A stretch of DNA of 64,000 nucleotides, taken from the NCBI GenBank assembly GCA_020284085.1, contig JACEVL010006418.1, forward strand, positions 1,128,501-1,192,500. Reading direction: 5' to 3'. The translations under genes and the position numbers were made by a program. The notes under the pieces were generated by a model. The model saw nothing but the letters and a program-made list of their open reading frames with translations. It made no database searches and was not told where the DNA came from. Below, piece after piece: positions 1 to 12,900 of the stretch; position 1 is the stretch's first letter, and each line of letters starts with the position of its first letter. The DNA comes from Aporrectodea caliginosa (lineage: Eukaryota > Annelida > Clitellata > Crassiclitellata > Lumbricidae).

Positions 1-830
1 GTTTCTGGCCATGACCCACTGTCCAATTGTCAACTGAAGTAGAACAGAATGGCATTAGTATGCAGGTCTTTCTTTCTTAGTGGACTTACCATTCGCCACA
101 GCGGTGAGACATCTGTGGGTGATTTCGGTGGGGCATTCGTTAGATAGTTAATTCTTATGACCTCCTATTTCTCTGCACTGCAGCCTGACACCATTTTGAT
201 CGCTTCAATTCACTTTACTGCCAGGTCCTGTGTAAGGAAATGTATACATCTAATCTAATCCAGAAACTTCTACAATGGTGTTATCGATATTCACAAGTCA
301 TCAACTGATTTAAAACGTAATATATCTGAGGGTGGGAGAATGGTCGCTACTAAGCGAATTCACATCCCATGACTGCAGTCCGTTGGACAGAGCCACACAG
401 TCGAGATCTGTTAGACCCCTAGGTTGACCTATTTGTTGTGCATTTCTGCTTGTGCATTTTCTCACTTGTCAATTTCGGCACCCTCCATTTGTCCTCTCTC
501 TCCTGTAGCGTAGCTTTCCAATCATTACTGCAATCTGAACTTTTCCAGCTAGCCTATATACTGGTTCTGCTCTTGCAGCACCACGTGACCTCTACTCCAG
601 ACGATTTCCACCATTGCACTATGCCATCTTCTTGGCTTGACCCTTCCATGTTCTGACCTGGCACCAAAGCCCACCAAGCGACCTTGCAATTATGGACTTG
701 ATTTTATATAGTGCGGGTGAATAAATAATTGTTCTCCATGATGCAGCTTTTGCATGGCACTGAAAATTTAGGGGATTTTCATTACGTTATATTATGTACA
801 CTGCATCTGCTCTGCAGGCTCGATATTAAG

Positions 831-900
831 TAGGTAAGTAAGTAAGTATATTCTTTATTTATCCAACTGCATAACCTCACTGTGGTTATGAAATTAAACA
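831..900 (-). repeat. Dispersed non-LTR retrotransposon 3' end (family R1), copy 1
   Basis: Shares GTAAGTAAGTAAGTATATTC, then TTTATTTATCCAACTGCATA, with copies at 2784-2880 and 9611-9690. On the minus strand it reads as a body, then AATAAA, then a TACT-type short tandem tail, the layout of a LINE or SINE 3' end with a microsatellite tail. Confidence 0.6.
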
Positions 901-1442
901 TTATAAAGCATTCTTGTTAAAAACGTTTTCCTCATTAAGTTATCCGCCCATGGGACAATTTGGTCGTACAAGCAGGCTTGTGGTTATAGAGGCATATAGT
1001 GTTTCTGTAAACGGATAAATGGTATCCAGTAGAAAGGAGGCTGGCTAATGTTCAGTGTGGCAGCATTTGATGTGGCTTTAGACATTTCAGACTTTAGTTG
1101 GCCTTTGGAAGAGTGTCAGTACTGGTGTACAAAGTCCATGCACTGTTGAGTACAGCCGACCTAGTATCCAGACAACCTTGATTCTGCGGTTGCTGCTGTT
1201 GCACTAGCATTTGTCAACCAGAACACGTGTCTCAAGGTTGCTTGGAAGCACTGTGCTGTAATTTGTGAGAAAATTATCTGAAGTCAAATTGTGTAACATT
1301 CGTGATGAGTATATTTACTTACAAGTAGGTTGAGCCTTTCACCTGAAATGTTGATCTATTCCCGCTGAGTCTAGGGTTATATTCCAAGTGCATTATGTGA
1401 AACTGGCAGTTTATTATTAGACCATGAGTTTAGGGATGAGCA

Positions 1443-1655
1443 TTAGTGTATTTGTTAGTGTGCTGAACTGTCAGCACAGTGGTCAGGATTCTAAACCACA
1501 CTAAGACAGAAAAAGATTGCAGGAATTCTTTTCCTCTGTACTCCCAGTGAACTCTGCTATAAAATGAGTGAACTTACCATAAAGTGCTGATGGGAGGATT
1601 GGGTGGCAAGGGAGAGGACTGGTCACTTGCCCCGTCATTAAACTGAGGCCAAGAA
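1443..1655 (+). mobile_element. tRNA-derived SINE family B, degenerate sense copy
   Basis: Contains TAGTGTGCTGAACTGTCAGC in place of the tRNA-like head and, 150 bp on, GGAGAGGACTGGTCACTTGC, both recognisable against better copies at 4132-4412 and 32550-32777. Strongly decayed. Confidence 0.45.
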
Positions 1656-2783
1656 TAATGTACCAACACTTTACATCAATATCTGTTTCTTTGGGTTAGC
1701 TTTAAAAAGGAACTACTCTTCTTTCTCTTTGTAAAAAGAAAGGATTGTTGTTGTTGTATTAGTTTTAATATGTTTTGTGCTCTATCTGTGCTTGGGAAGA
1801 ACTGTGATTAGATTTGAAACTTCATTCAAAGATCTTTCTGTAACTAATGCCTGACCAATGGCCACTCTAAGGCTAATATTGCTGAACTTTGCATGTACTA
1901 GTTGGACTTTATCTACCTATGCAAGCTTATCTTGATCGGCCTTTTGGGTTTGCTAGCACTCCATTGTAGAACAGCCTTCCAGCATAAGGTGACAAAGCTG
2001 AGATTACTGTCTTTTAAAAATGGAAACTCAGTTGTTTTTGTACAGTTAGAACCTCAGTTATTGCTAATACCTTTTGTGGCTGCTAGCCTGCTACCGACAG
2101 CTGACTGTATTAAGAACATGAGATTAGCTTGCACCTAACAATTCTCAAGAAATTACCTTCTCTGCAGCTTCAATAACAAGAAACCTATCTTCGCGCTGAC
2201 CTACTTTCTTGCTTTAAGGTTATAATTTATGGTCTTAGATGTGGGGCGTTGTAGGCCTGCAGAAATGTACACAGTCTTCTTGTTATAGTGGTTGCTATGA
2301 CCGGGCAAACAACTTGCTTTGTTAACTGTTTCTTTGCAAAAGTTTTATCAGTTTGACTTTGGACTCAACCAATGCCTAGATGTTGATGACTCTCATAAAA
2401 CTATTGAATCTTCGAACGGGATTTGAACGTTGGCTGAAGTGGCTTATTGTCACAAACATTCTCATCGGCTGAGCCTTAACCCTTTTTGACAGATTTGCAA
2501 CATTATAGGTGCAGTGTACTTACTACAGTAGTTAACATTAGGGAGCCAGCGATCTTATGTACATAATTACACCCTTGCTTAGGGTGATAAATGAGTTAGT
2601 TTTCACCATCAGTGATTTCTATGCATATAGGGTAGTGGCAGAGATATTAGACCTGAAAATCAGCAATAGGTTTCATTTTATGATTGTGTTTTACAATGGT
2701 TATGGTGAATGAAGAATAAACTGATTTCCACCAATTTGAAGTTACACCATGTAAATTTGAAGATTTCTAATGCTTTTGTAAAA

Positions 2784-2880
2784 GGTAAGTAAGTAAGTAT
2801 ATTCTTTATTTATCCAACTGCATAACCGCACTTTGGTTCACATGAAATTGTGGGTAGCAGGACCAACAGTACTGTAAGTA
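2784..2880 (-). repeat. Dispersed non-LTR 3' end (family R1), copy 2
   Basis: Near-identical to copy 1 over the AAGT tail and the following 45 bp, including CATAACC-CAC--TGGTT. Boundary on the right is uncertain. Confidence 0.6.
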
Positions 2881-3724
2881 ACGTTCATGCTAATGCTTTA
2901 CAGACATTAAAAAAAAATGAAGGCGATACTTGCAGCGATTTAGGGTGATGATGGGTCAACTAGACCAGGACTTTCACCATTTTCTGATAAAGGCTTGTTG
3001 AAAAGCTTTACTGAAAGGGTCACCCGATCGCTGAGTCAATAGATTTGTCAATATCTTATATATTTTTTTGTTTTACTCCAAAAACGGCTAGTTCAGATCT
3101 GAACCTAATCCTCATGCTAATAAATAGCAGTCGAAGTGCTAAGCTAGTGATGCCCGGATGTAAACAAAGCAACATGACATGGAATATTTATGCCTTTGAT
3201 TCTGATCTACGGATTAGTTAAAAATGCCTCTGCAATAGTTACGGATGACATTCTTTACCTGGAGAGGCCTGACTCGAGATGTATCATGCCACAGAACAGT
3301 TGGAGATTATTTTAGTCTTTTCACCTGAATGGCAAAGCCCCTCTCAAAACATAACCATGTGTGAGGCTCCACAGCTCCTGCTTAATGTCAACAACCCTTG
3401 GATTTGCCTTCCAATCAGATTGTCAAGTGATTGTGGAAGTGTGGAATGGGGCATTCAAAAACAATGTTTTATATGCCAAACCAGTATTGTCAAAGACTTG
3501 TCTGACTCTATAGTTTAAAATATGACCTAAGGATAACCAAAGAAACACTATGCAGTCTGTATTCGTAAAATATATTTATGTACAGTATATTTCTTAGTGT
3601 GACCTACTGACCTTGCACGTGTTAATTTTTTTTAAATTATAATTAAAAACTTTTATATACTGTGGTATATAAATGAGACTGCAGAATATGATACCATTTG
3701 TTGTTTCTGATATGTCTTTGACAG

Positions 3725-3931
3725 GAGGTGGATCTGAAAGCGGATCCTCCAATGTGTGATGATCCTGTGGCACTGGATTGTGTCCGACAGTGGATGGAAT
3801 TCCAGGACGGGCAACAGATTCTCCTAAAGACTCCATCAGTTTTGGTTGGCTACAGGGTTCAAGTTTACCGATCAGAGGGAACGACCCAGTGGTACACGGC
3901 TGTCATCAAGTCATACAATGAGAATAACCAG
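3725..3931 (+). CDS. KDM3: KDM3 exon 1 in window (N-terminal Tudor-like module, first part)
   Basis: The acceptor is TTTGACAG before 3725 and the donor is CAG|GTGAGA after 3931. The 69 codons contain [18 protein letters not shown] followed by [17 protein letters not shown], which matches the strand pattern (VGSEVKIYSLDPSTQWFSA) of the KDM3A N-terminal module. The preceding exon must end in phase 0. It is not visible in 1-3724, so it is probably off the left edge. Confidence 0.88.
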
Positions 3932-6900
3932 GTGAGATAATTAGAATGTGCTGCTGCTGCTTAGTGTCTTGCTGCCACTGGCGTATGTAAACTATGTACT
4001 ATTGCTGTACAGTTCAGCTCCCATAGAATCATGTGGTATTAGGAACCAGTGTAACTGCCAGTTGTGGTCATCTGTGCTTTACACTTATTTCATCCATGGC
4101 AACCCCATTTTGAACCCCTAGTGAAGAAGACGAGGAGCAGTCGATTAAGCTAGCCCTGAGGCAGCCATGGGTATGAAGTGTTAGCGACTTCATTTTCTTT
4201 GCCTTGGCATATGAGGGCGGGTGGCCAGTCCTTTCCCTCGCTATCTCATCTTCCCACTGACAGTGTACGGTCAGTGTGCTCATTATAGCTGAGTTGGTTA
4301 AGGGTGTGCAGGTGGAACAGAAATTTGGTTTGAACCAAATTTTTGCCCTGGCAGGGATTTGAACCTCTGACCTCTTGATTGACTGCAGCATGCTAACCAC
4401 TACACTCTGGAGCAGCCCAAGTGAACTCAGCTATAATGAGTAGACTGTCAGTGGGAGGTCAAGTGGATTGGAAGAGGATTAGTCACATGACCTGTTATGC
4501 TGAGACTAAGCAAAAGGAAGAAGCTAGCATATCATACCCATGGCTACCTCTGGGATCTACCTTCGTCTCCAGTCAAGGGTGGGATGAGTGGGCCACTCCA
4601 GCCATGGCCCTTGGACTGAGTTGAGGAACCAGTGGACAAGAACAGAGGCCAGAATGATGTGCAAGGGTATATGTGCAACCTGCCTATGATGGATTCCTGA
4701 CCTTGCATGATATGGTCCATACATTAATGCAGCTCTGAAAAGGCATGAAGATGGCAAATCTGTGGGAAGAACTATACTGCAGAAGGGTGATTGCTCGAGC
4801 AGACAGAAGGCTCTTCCAGGAATCACAGTTTCCAATCCAGTGCACTCATCAGCTCTTGCCACTTCTTCTTGGAAGCTAGTACTCCCTTCACAAGAATGGA
4901 AATCTTTTCCTGTTTATTGTTAGGGCTGAACTGTTTGTGAGTTTATGTCCTTAGTTATATGTAGTAGTGCATGGATGTCTGTATAATCTTGTCCTGTTTT
5001 AACACTTTAAGGACTAGAGTTTACACAAGCAACTGGGAAACCAGTGCAGCTCATTGTTAAAGTGAACTAAAGACTATTTAAAATATGTGTGAAATTTTTA
5101 TATGCAGTGTAATGTATGCACATTTGTCAGATGCAAATAAAGGCTACCTACTTACTTACTTAGATCCAAAGTCGCTAAACTCAAATGAAGGGACATGGAA
5201 GGAGTGTCTTCTATATCCACACTGGCTGAGTTGATTTTCTTAGAGCTGATAGATAATGAATAACTGCAGTGTAATGTAAAATAATTTATGTAGCACCCGT
5301 TAAGAAGATAATGAATGACTATAACTCAATGTAAACAAAGCTTTCTTTATGCCTCCTTCAAGAAACTCTTCAGCAGTGTTTCTGACCTGATTAACTCAGC
5401 TGACCCACTGATAGCTAAACCCTGGCCTCATTTAACCTGACAGGCTACAGAAGACATGGTGTGTAACAGTTGGAGGTATGAATCCTTTTATGAGCTCTCC
5501 TGGAGAGGAGCTAAACAGATGTTTAGTTACAATGATGGTGTTGGCTTGGCTAAAGACCTTTCCTTCTCTTTCTTCTTGGTTTGACAGACACGTTTTAGGT
5601 TTGAATAAAAGTTTTATACATCCAATTCAGTCAAAGAAACTGCCAGAAAGGACAATAGTAATACTGATGGATTTTCGGTTTGTCTGTCACGAAGAAGCCT
5701 AGTCTCATGCATTTTGGGGTGGGGAGATGGTTGAATGGTAACACACTGGTACAAAGATCAGAAGGACGTGGGTTCGATACCCACTAGCCCCGTAAGGTGA
5801 ACTCAGCCTTCCATTCGCTAGGTGATGTTGGTAAAATGAGCAGTAGGACATAGATGAGTGCCTTGCAGGCTGCCATACAGTTAAATTTGACTCCTGTTAA
5901 ACTTGTTATCATCTGCTACTACTATGTACTGTTATGTAATCTTGTAATCTTACTGCATACTTGTCAGTTTGAATTAATAAAGAAGATTATTATTATTATT
6001 ATTTAGTAACTGAACTAGATATACTGGTTAGGTTAACTGGTTATTTAGGTCAGCTTATAGTAGAGTGTGACTTTGTCTGCCTTATTGTATTGTATTGTAT
6101 TTGATCATTTAGACGCTGGATGTCACAGATGACACGGTTCTCGAAGAGCATCAGGTCAACCCAACCCTTGTCCAGATGAATCTCCTTGGAGATGGAGGTC
6201 AGTCAGTTGCTTCTCTTGTCTTGTCTCAGTCTATGTGTCCAAATTCTCTAACTGACTGTTTTCTGGATTCAGCTTCTGAACAAATGAAAACATGTGGTGT
6301 TTGAATCAGCAATTTATATAATAAAATTATATCAGCAACATGTACAGAGTTTCAGTTGCAAATGTAGCATTTGATTCAGCAACGTATATCGTATTGTATT
6401 GTATTCTACTGTATTGTTTCTATGGATTTCTAGAGGGCCTGTAACAGTGAACACCAATCAGAGGTGCTCCCAGTGTGAGAGACCCCGAGCGAAAAGAGTG
6501 GTATATCAGCAACATATGCTATACAATGCAATACAACTGTAATTTGATATTGCCCACCTTACAAAGTTCAGAAGTGCACACACGATGAACATGTATAATA
6601 CAGAGCTTCTACTGCATCTCAGTGGAATAGGTGCTATATAAATCTCTGATCAAAATTACAAATTGCAATAATTATGTTCGTGCCAGTATGTGTGCACGTG
6701 TGTATATTTGTTTGTGGGTAGCGAGTACACGTATACATACATGTGGCATTAATAATCAGAGGGCTGTTTTTGCCAAGTCTTTAAAAAGCTGACAACAATA
6801 TCACAATACAGGCATAGGTGCATAAATTCAGGCATTAGCAATGCCCTACATAACTATGAGCTGAGACCAAAAGTGATTATCCAGGCCTGCGTCAGGTCTA

Positions 6901-9900
6901 AGCCTTAGTAGAGCTGTTGGCATGAGGGGCCTTATGGCTGAGGTCATGGTTCAGTGCACAGCAGATAATGACCCAGCACATGCATGACTTGAGTCACCCA
7001 GAATCTTGTTGGCTGTTGATTATTGCCCTGATACCCAAGATCCTCTTAACAAAGACTGTCTTGCTTTTGAATCTCTCAGATGGTGGTAGAAGCCTTGTAA
7101 GGGCTGATAGTAATACTTAACTCAGTTTTTAGCACAGAGTAAAACGATGCGTAATTTGGAATGTCTCTAGTCTAATTCTCTTCCTAGGTAGTGGTGACTT
7201 ATCCAGGTATTTGAATATAGTTTGCTTTATACAGATAAACTTGTTCTTAATAATCATTTAGCATCATTTAGGATACCTTGAGAATAGTTTGCTAACAGAT
7301 AAACTTGTTGTTCTTAATAAACCTTAACATCATTTAGGCTAGGGAATAGTGACTTTGAAAGGTATGTGGAAATATTCAGTGATTTAAAGTTCCATTGTGT
7401 TATCTCTGGATATAAACAAAATTTAAGTTACTTTTTCCACTGTATTGTCCAAGAGCTGGATGAAGCATAATGTTTGTGTATTAGGATGTGTTCTGTAGCC
7501 TGCATGTTTGTGTGATGAAGAGATATTCAGGGAAGCAGGGCTTCCTACCCGTTCAGAGAATGCTTTGCTATATCCAGAACTGAGAATTGGACAATGGTGT
7601 CTAAGACTAAACAGAGCAGAGCCCAGTACGTTTGGAGTTGTTCTTTGCCGGCACAGTTACAAGAAGAAGGAGATGAGTGATTCGTTTAAGTTCAGTTCCA
7701 AGTCCATGATGCATTATCTCAAGTGGCTCAAATTACAACAATCAACGGAAAAGATTTCCAACTAGCATTGTTGTAACTCGTGTATCACGCAAGGGCGGGA
7801 TGGGATATCTCGTGTTTAAGAGGGTTGTTGCTAGTCACGACTAACTGATTTCAGTTGCTATGCGTGGATGGAAATATACTGTTATCTTGGTCTTATCGGC
7901 TGGTTATTTGTAGTCGTAATTCTATGCTGCTTAGTGGCCTCTCGGCACGCACGAGTCCCCTTTGCCTCCTACTCCTCATCTTACTGGTAACGATAACAGG
8001 AGTTCTGGCTGTTCTGCCTCCGCTCTTTCTCTGCAACTCGGCCTTTTGGCATGTGGTTTAGAGTCAGAGAAACTGTGGAAATTCCATCATTGTTTTGGCT
8101 GTTTGCTGCTGTTTGTATCTGCCGTGCTCTGTTTGTCTGTCTGTGTGTCTTCTGTTGGTTGTTTGGTGAGGCCGTCTGGTCTGGTATTGACCTGCTTCAG
8201 TCGAGAGTCCATAGTATGGGTTAGTGTTCTGCTGGTGCCTTCAGTGTTTAGGGCCTTTTCAATTGAAGTTCATCAGTGTGGGTTAAAATAGCATGCTAGC
8301 GTGTGTAGAGCTGCAGTGAGTGGCCTCTTTAATGCCCTGCAGTAAATTAACCTCTGCCTATTTATGTAAACAAACGCTTGCTCTGCCTTTACATCAACTG
8401 TGATGCATCATTTCAGCCGCCCTTTGAATTTATGCGTGAGCTACTGAAATGTGCACTATAGGCTTGGATCTGAAAATGGCCCAGAGGATAGGGCGTAGGT
8501 AGTCATGCCACTCGGCCTTTGTAAGAGTCAAGAGAGGAAGGAAGTAGATCAAACTGCAATATGATATAGTGGACATGGCTTAGCTGCCTCTCGTTTCACC
8601 ATAAAACATCCCAAGACATATTATTATTTCCGTATTTATTAAATGCCACTATCTAATGACTAAGTGCTCATCAATCCATGGCACTGAGCAACTGAGTGTG
8701 TTAATTGTTAGTTAGTCACTTCTGTGGCACCGGTGTCTAACGCACAAAGTATCAACCGATGATGCACCAAAATGAGACCCTAATCAGGTCATTCAGTATC
8801 CAGTTGATCAGTCCACTAGTTCACTAGAACTGGTATCCTCGAGCTACCACTTCCACTTACAAGTTTGAAAACTGTGTTTATCAAGTAACTTGCCTATGAC
8901 TGGTTTTGTGATTGTCCTAATTGTGGTGCTTACATGTATCTGTTAAACAGAGAGGCAGCCAATGGTGATTATCCATTTAGAAAAAGTAAAAGTGTTCAGT
9001 AAATTCTGTATATAAATTGCAAACTAACTTGTTTAAAATGTCAAACGATATAGAGAATGAAAGACAAATGACTGAGTGGAAGAAACAGAAACAGGTCTTG
9101 CTCTAGGTCCCTAAGCAGCTACCACATTGGGGAAACTCTTTCCTGCCCACTCCATGTTACAAAGCGAACACTCAAACCAGTTGGATATTTTTTTTGCCAT
9201 TTCTTTATTTGCAATCAGCTGTCATCTGTCCTTCTCTCCTTGCCCAAACATGCATCTATGCTGTCTGATGGTTTTATGACAGTGCTGTAGTCGTATAACA
9301 TTGTAAACAAGCTGTCAATTTGTGTACAGAAATTACAGAATTTTTTCTGTGAATGGCTTATAGGGCATTAGGTAGTTGAGTTCTGTAGTGAATATTGCTG
9401 CTTTAGTTGAAACTGGTATCCTTGAGCTACTACCACTTCCACTTATGAGTAACTTAGAAATCATCAATTAACCTACCTATGGTTTTTGGATTGTTCTATT
9501 ATGGTGCTTATCTGTTAACACAATGGTCAGCTTCTTACCCTATGATAATCTTAGAGATGTATAGATTGGATGGCACTTCTGAAAGGCCTTTAAGTCAGTG
9601 TTCACATTATAAGTAAGTAAAAGTAAGTAAGTATATCCTTTATTTATCCAATTGCTAACTGCACTTTGGTGTACATTATGAAGTATATAATCACGAATAA
9701 ATCATCCTAATAATAAAAGTTCTGCGTGCCTGACTGTCTGCGTCTGTAACAGGTAGAATTCTGTCATGTTTTATGGTACTGGGAGTAATCGGTAGACAGG
9801 CACACACTTGCAGACAGAGATGCAGACGAGTACAACTAAGGTTATTTCTAAGGACAGGCACACATACACTCACATGCACACACACACACACACACACACA

Positions 9901-9901
9901 C

Positions 9902-9936
<35 letters not shown>

Positions 9937-12900
9937 GACAGACAGACATACACACAGATAAAACAGAGGCAGGCAGTGTGTTGGATTTTGAGTGATAATC
10001 AGTTTTATCTTCTGTAAGGGTTGTGTCTCTACCATAGAAGCCGATAGCAACTGTTTTCCATGTGAATGCCATATATCTATCTATTCCTGTTTCCAGAGTG
10101 TTTGGTTACCTGTATGGAAAGCTAAAAGTGTTAGAAATTGACAGTTGGAGGGACTAATTGTTGAGGAAGTGCTTTGAGTTGAGTTCAGGTGACAGGTAAT
10201 TGATATCTTACAGAGCAGAACCATCACTGAGGGAAGTGGTGACAGCCTTTTGTGCCTTAATGAGTCCCTTGAGCCAAATCAGACACCTGAATGCCAAGGC
10301 CAGGCCCCTTAATGCTGAGGACTAACTCCTCTAAGTGCCAAGGTGTCCTCCCTCAATGGCAAGGCTAAACTTCAAATACTACACTGCAGGAATATGTAAG
10401 TAAGTAAGTAAGTAGCCTTTATTTGCATCTGACAGGCGCACATGCATTACATTGTATACAACGATCACATGCATTTGAAAATAAACTATACCAGTAGCAG
10501 ATTGCAAAGACACAAATACACAACTAAATATGACTAAAGATGTTTATAAAGAAAGTTTATCATCAAAATAAAAAAGTACCTGGCGTGTTAAAGGATATTT
10601 GCATATCTGACTTTCTTTACGTAGGATATTGCATTTCTTCTCAGTGTGTGCAGGCCTAACCATTCAGCTCACTGCTCCCCATAGAATAATTACCGTATTT
10701 GCAATTACGAGAAGCTGTTGTGGCCAGTGTTGATCTGTGGCTCACAGATCTATTATTCTGTAATTCCGCCTACAATTAGGTAGCTGATGTAGTCTGTTAT
10801 GGTAACCATGTATTTATTGGTTTACTACCAGACAGTAGGCCTATGAGTAATCTGAACTCGGTGCTTTAAGTGGGTCTGTCCTTATGCTAACTAACTTAAT
10901 GCAGGCACGTCTACATGCCTCCTGTATGGAGGAAGGTTCTTGGCTACTTCAATTTCTAACAAGAACAGGCTGTTGTACTTAGAAGTAAATAAATTGTCCA
11001 AAGGTTCACAGTAGCCTTGAAGCTACTGACGTTATTCCGAGTAGCAACCTGTTTAATACACTTCCCGCCTACCGAGTCCTCCAATCGGAATGGGGCTAGC
11101 CGTGTCCTTCATTTTGGACCTCTGGACCGTGTTCTGGCGTGACTGCACTCAGTCGGTGATGGGTGCATGATTGTAACAGGCCTGGGCATGTGACTCCTTG
11201 ATGATAGAGGAAACCGTGTGGAATAATTGTAATCGTAATCTCGAGATCTCTACAGTGCTCAAGAAAGCTGAGTTGTTTGAACCAGTTTACTCACAGCTGC
11301 TCAGTCAGAACAAAATGGATAGACAGGTATGGTCAGAATCGATTTAAGGTCAAGACCCAAATCAGTGGTTAAAGGGTTTGGGTGAGCAGTGGAACTCTGA
11401 AGAAGAGTTTTTTTTGGAACGCATGCATTACCAGGGTTCCACTGCATTGTGAGCAGTGGGAATGCAGGCAAAGAATTTCAAGAGCAGTGGGAACACCGTT
11501 TCCACGTGTTCCCACCCACTTTAAACGCTGGGTCCAAGGACCGGGCAGGCACACATTCATATGGCTGTGGTGGATTGTATTTAGAATTGGAGCAATGAGA
11601 GAGGTAAGGTGAAAAGGAGGAATCAGGTTAGGTTTTTGTGAAGAAGGAGCATTTTGATGTTTGAGTTAAAGACCTGCCCTGAGACCTCAAGAAGTGCAGT
11701 TTTGGTGAGTTTGTAGAATGGATCAGATAAAGTGAAAAAAGATTCAACTAGACATTTTATGCTTGATGGTTGTAAACCTGCAGATTTCCACGAGCTGCAT
11801 GTGCTCTTTGGGCCCATTGAATCTCTTGATTTTCAAACTCACACCAAAAATGTGTTGCTGGTAGTGCAGACTGGTATGCTACTGACCATGTTTAGTAATT
11901 CGGACTTCATCAGCACCATGCTAAGAGCTTGTTTGCAACACTACTTTGTTGATGGTGGTTGTGTTGTAGCTCGATGATGGTGATGATGATGATGAAGAGT
12001 TGTGGGTATAATAGGGTGACAATGTTGATGATAATTGATGAGAGTTGTAGAATAATGACATCGAAGATGATTAAGACGTGGATGATGTAATTAGGATGAT
12101 GTAATTAGGATGATGTAATTAGGATGATGTAATTAGGATGATGTTTGCCCTTTAGCAGATTTATAGCTCATTGAGATCAAAGGGGATCAGGTGCACAGGG
12201 TCAGTTAAAGGGAGGCGGTGATCTTTCAGCAATTTCCGAATGGCCCTACTTTACCATGGCGTATATCACCACCCACTACCACCACCTCCTCCACCTCTAT
12301 CACGATTGTAACATCACCACCCACCACCACTACCTCGATAGCTACTGTCAACATTATAGCGCTATTTTTTGATGGGAAGAGTGTACCCTAAAGCCGGCTG
12401 TGCGTTACTTGGTGGCTGTCGTAGTAAGGACGTGCCTCCTCCTCCTTCGCCAGGGCTTTATTAAACAGAGACTGTGGCCTCAAATGCTATTTATTGATTC
12501 AGGAATTCATGCCGCCCGTCCGCCCGCTCGGCCGGCCTCGTCTGAGGACTGCCTGGCTCTGTCCCACAGGCCTCGGACAGGCGCCGAGCCCAGTGGTGGT
12601 GGTGGTGGTGGTGGTGGAGGAGCCGCCATGAAGTATAATGGGTGAGGGAGGGAGGGAGCGTCGGGTGTCAGGTGAGCAGCTGCCCAGCGTTCTCAGCTGA
12701 CTCGAGATAACGCTCAGTCCAATGGCCGTAGCCCCCCCCCCGTGCTGATCGCCGGCCTAGCTGCCTGGACACGACGTGGCTCCTCTCGGTCCCAGCCGGG
12801 CGGGCGGGCGGCTGTCTGTTGGGCAGGCCAACAGAATAACAGAGAATAAGGCCCGCGTGGCTGCTGAGAGCCTTGGCCTTCCCGTCGTGGGCTCCCTCGC

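Larger units (their letters stand above)
1..3724 (+). other. KDM3 intron upstream of first visible exon
   Basis: No exon was recognised. It contains two copies of a dispersed 3'-end repeat (831-900, 2784-2880) and a degenerate SINE (about 1443-1655). A short tRNA-like B box at 2419-2431 (GGGATTTGAACGT) may be another SINE remnant. The rest is unremarkable AT-rich intron. Confidence 0.6.

Noticed and set aside
11487..11515. Inverted repeat GTGGGAACAC / GTGTTCCCAC
   Set aside because: Ten-base arms with a 9-base loop, isolated and without context; may be a fold-back relic but nothing more can be supported.
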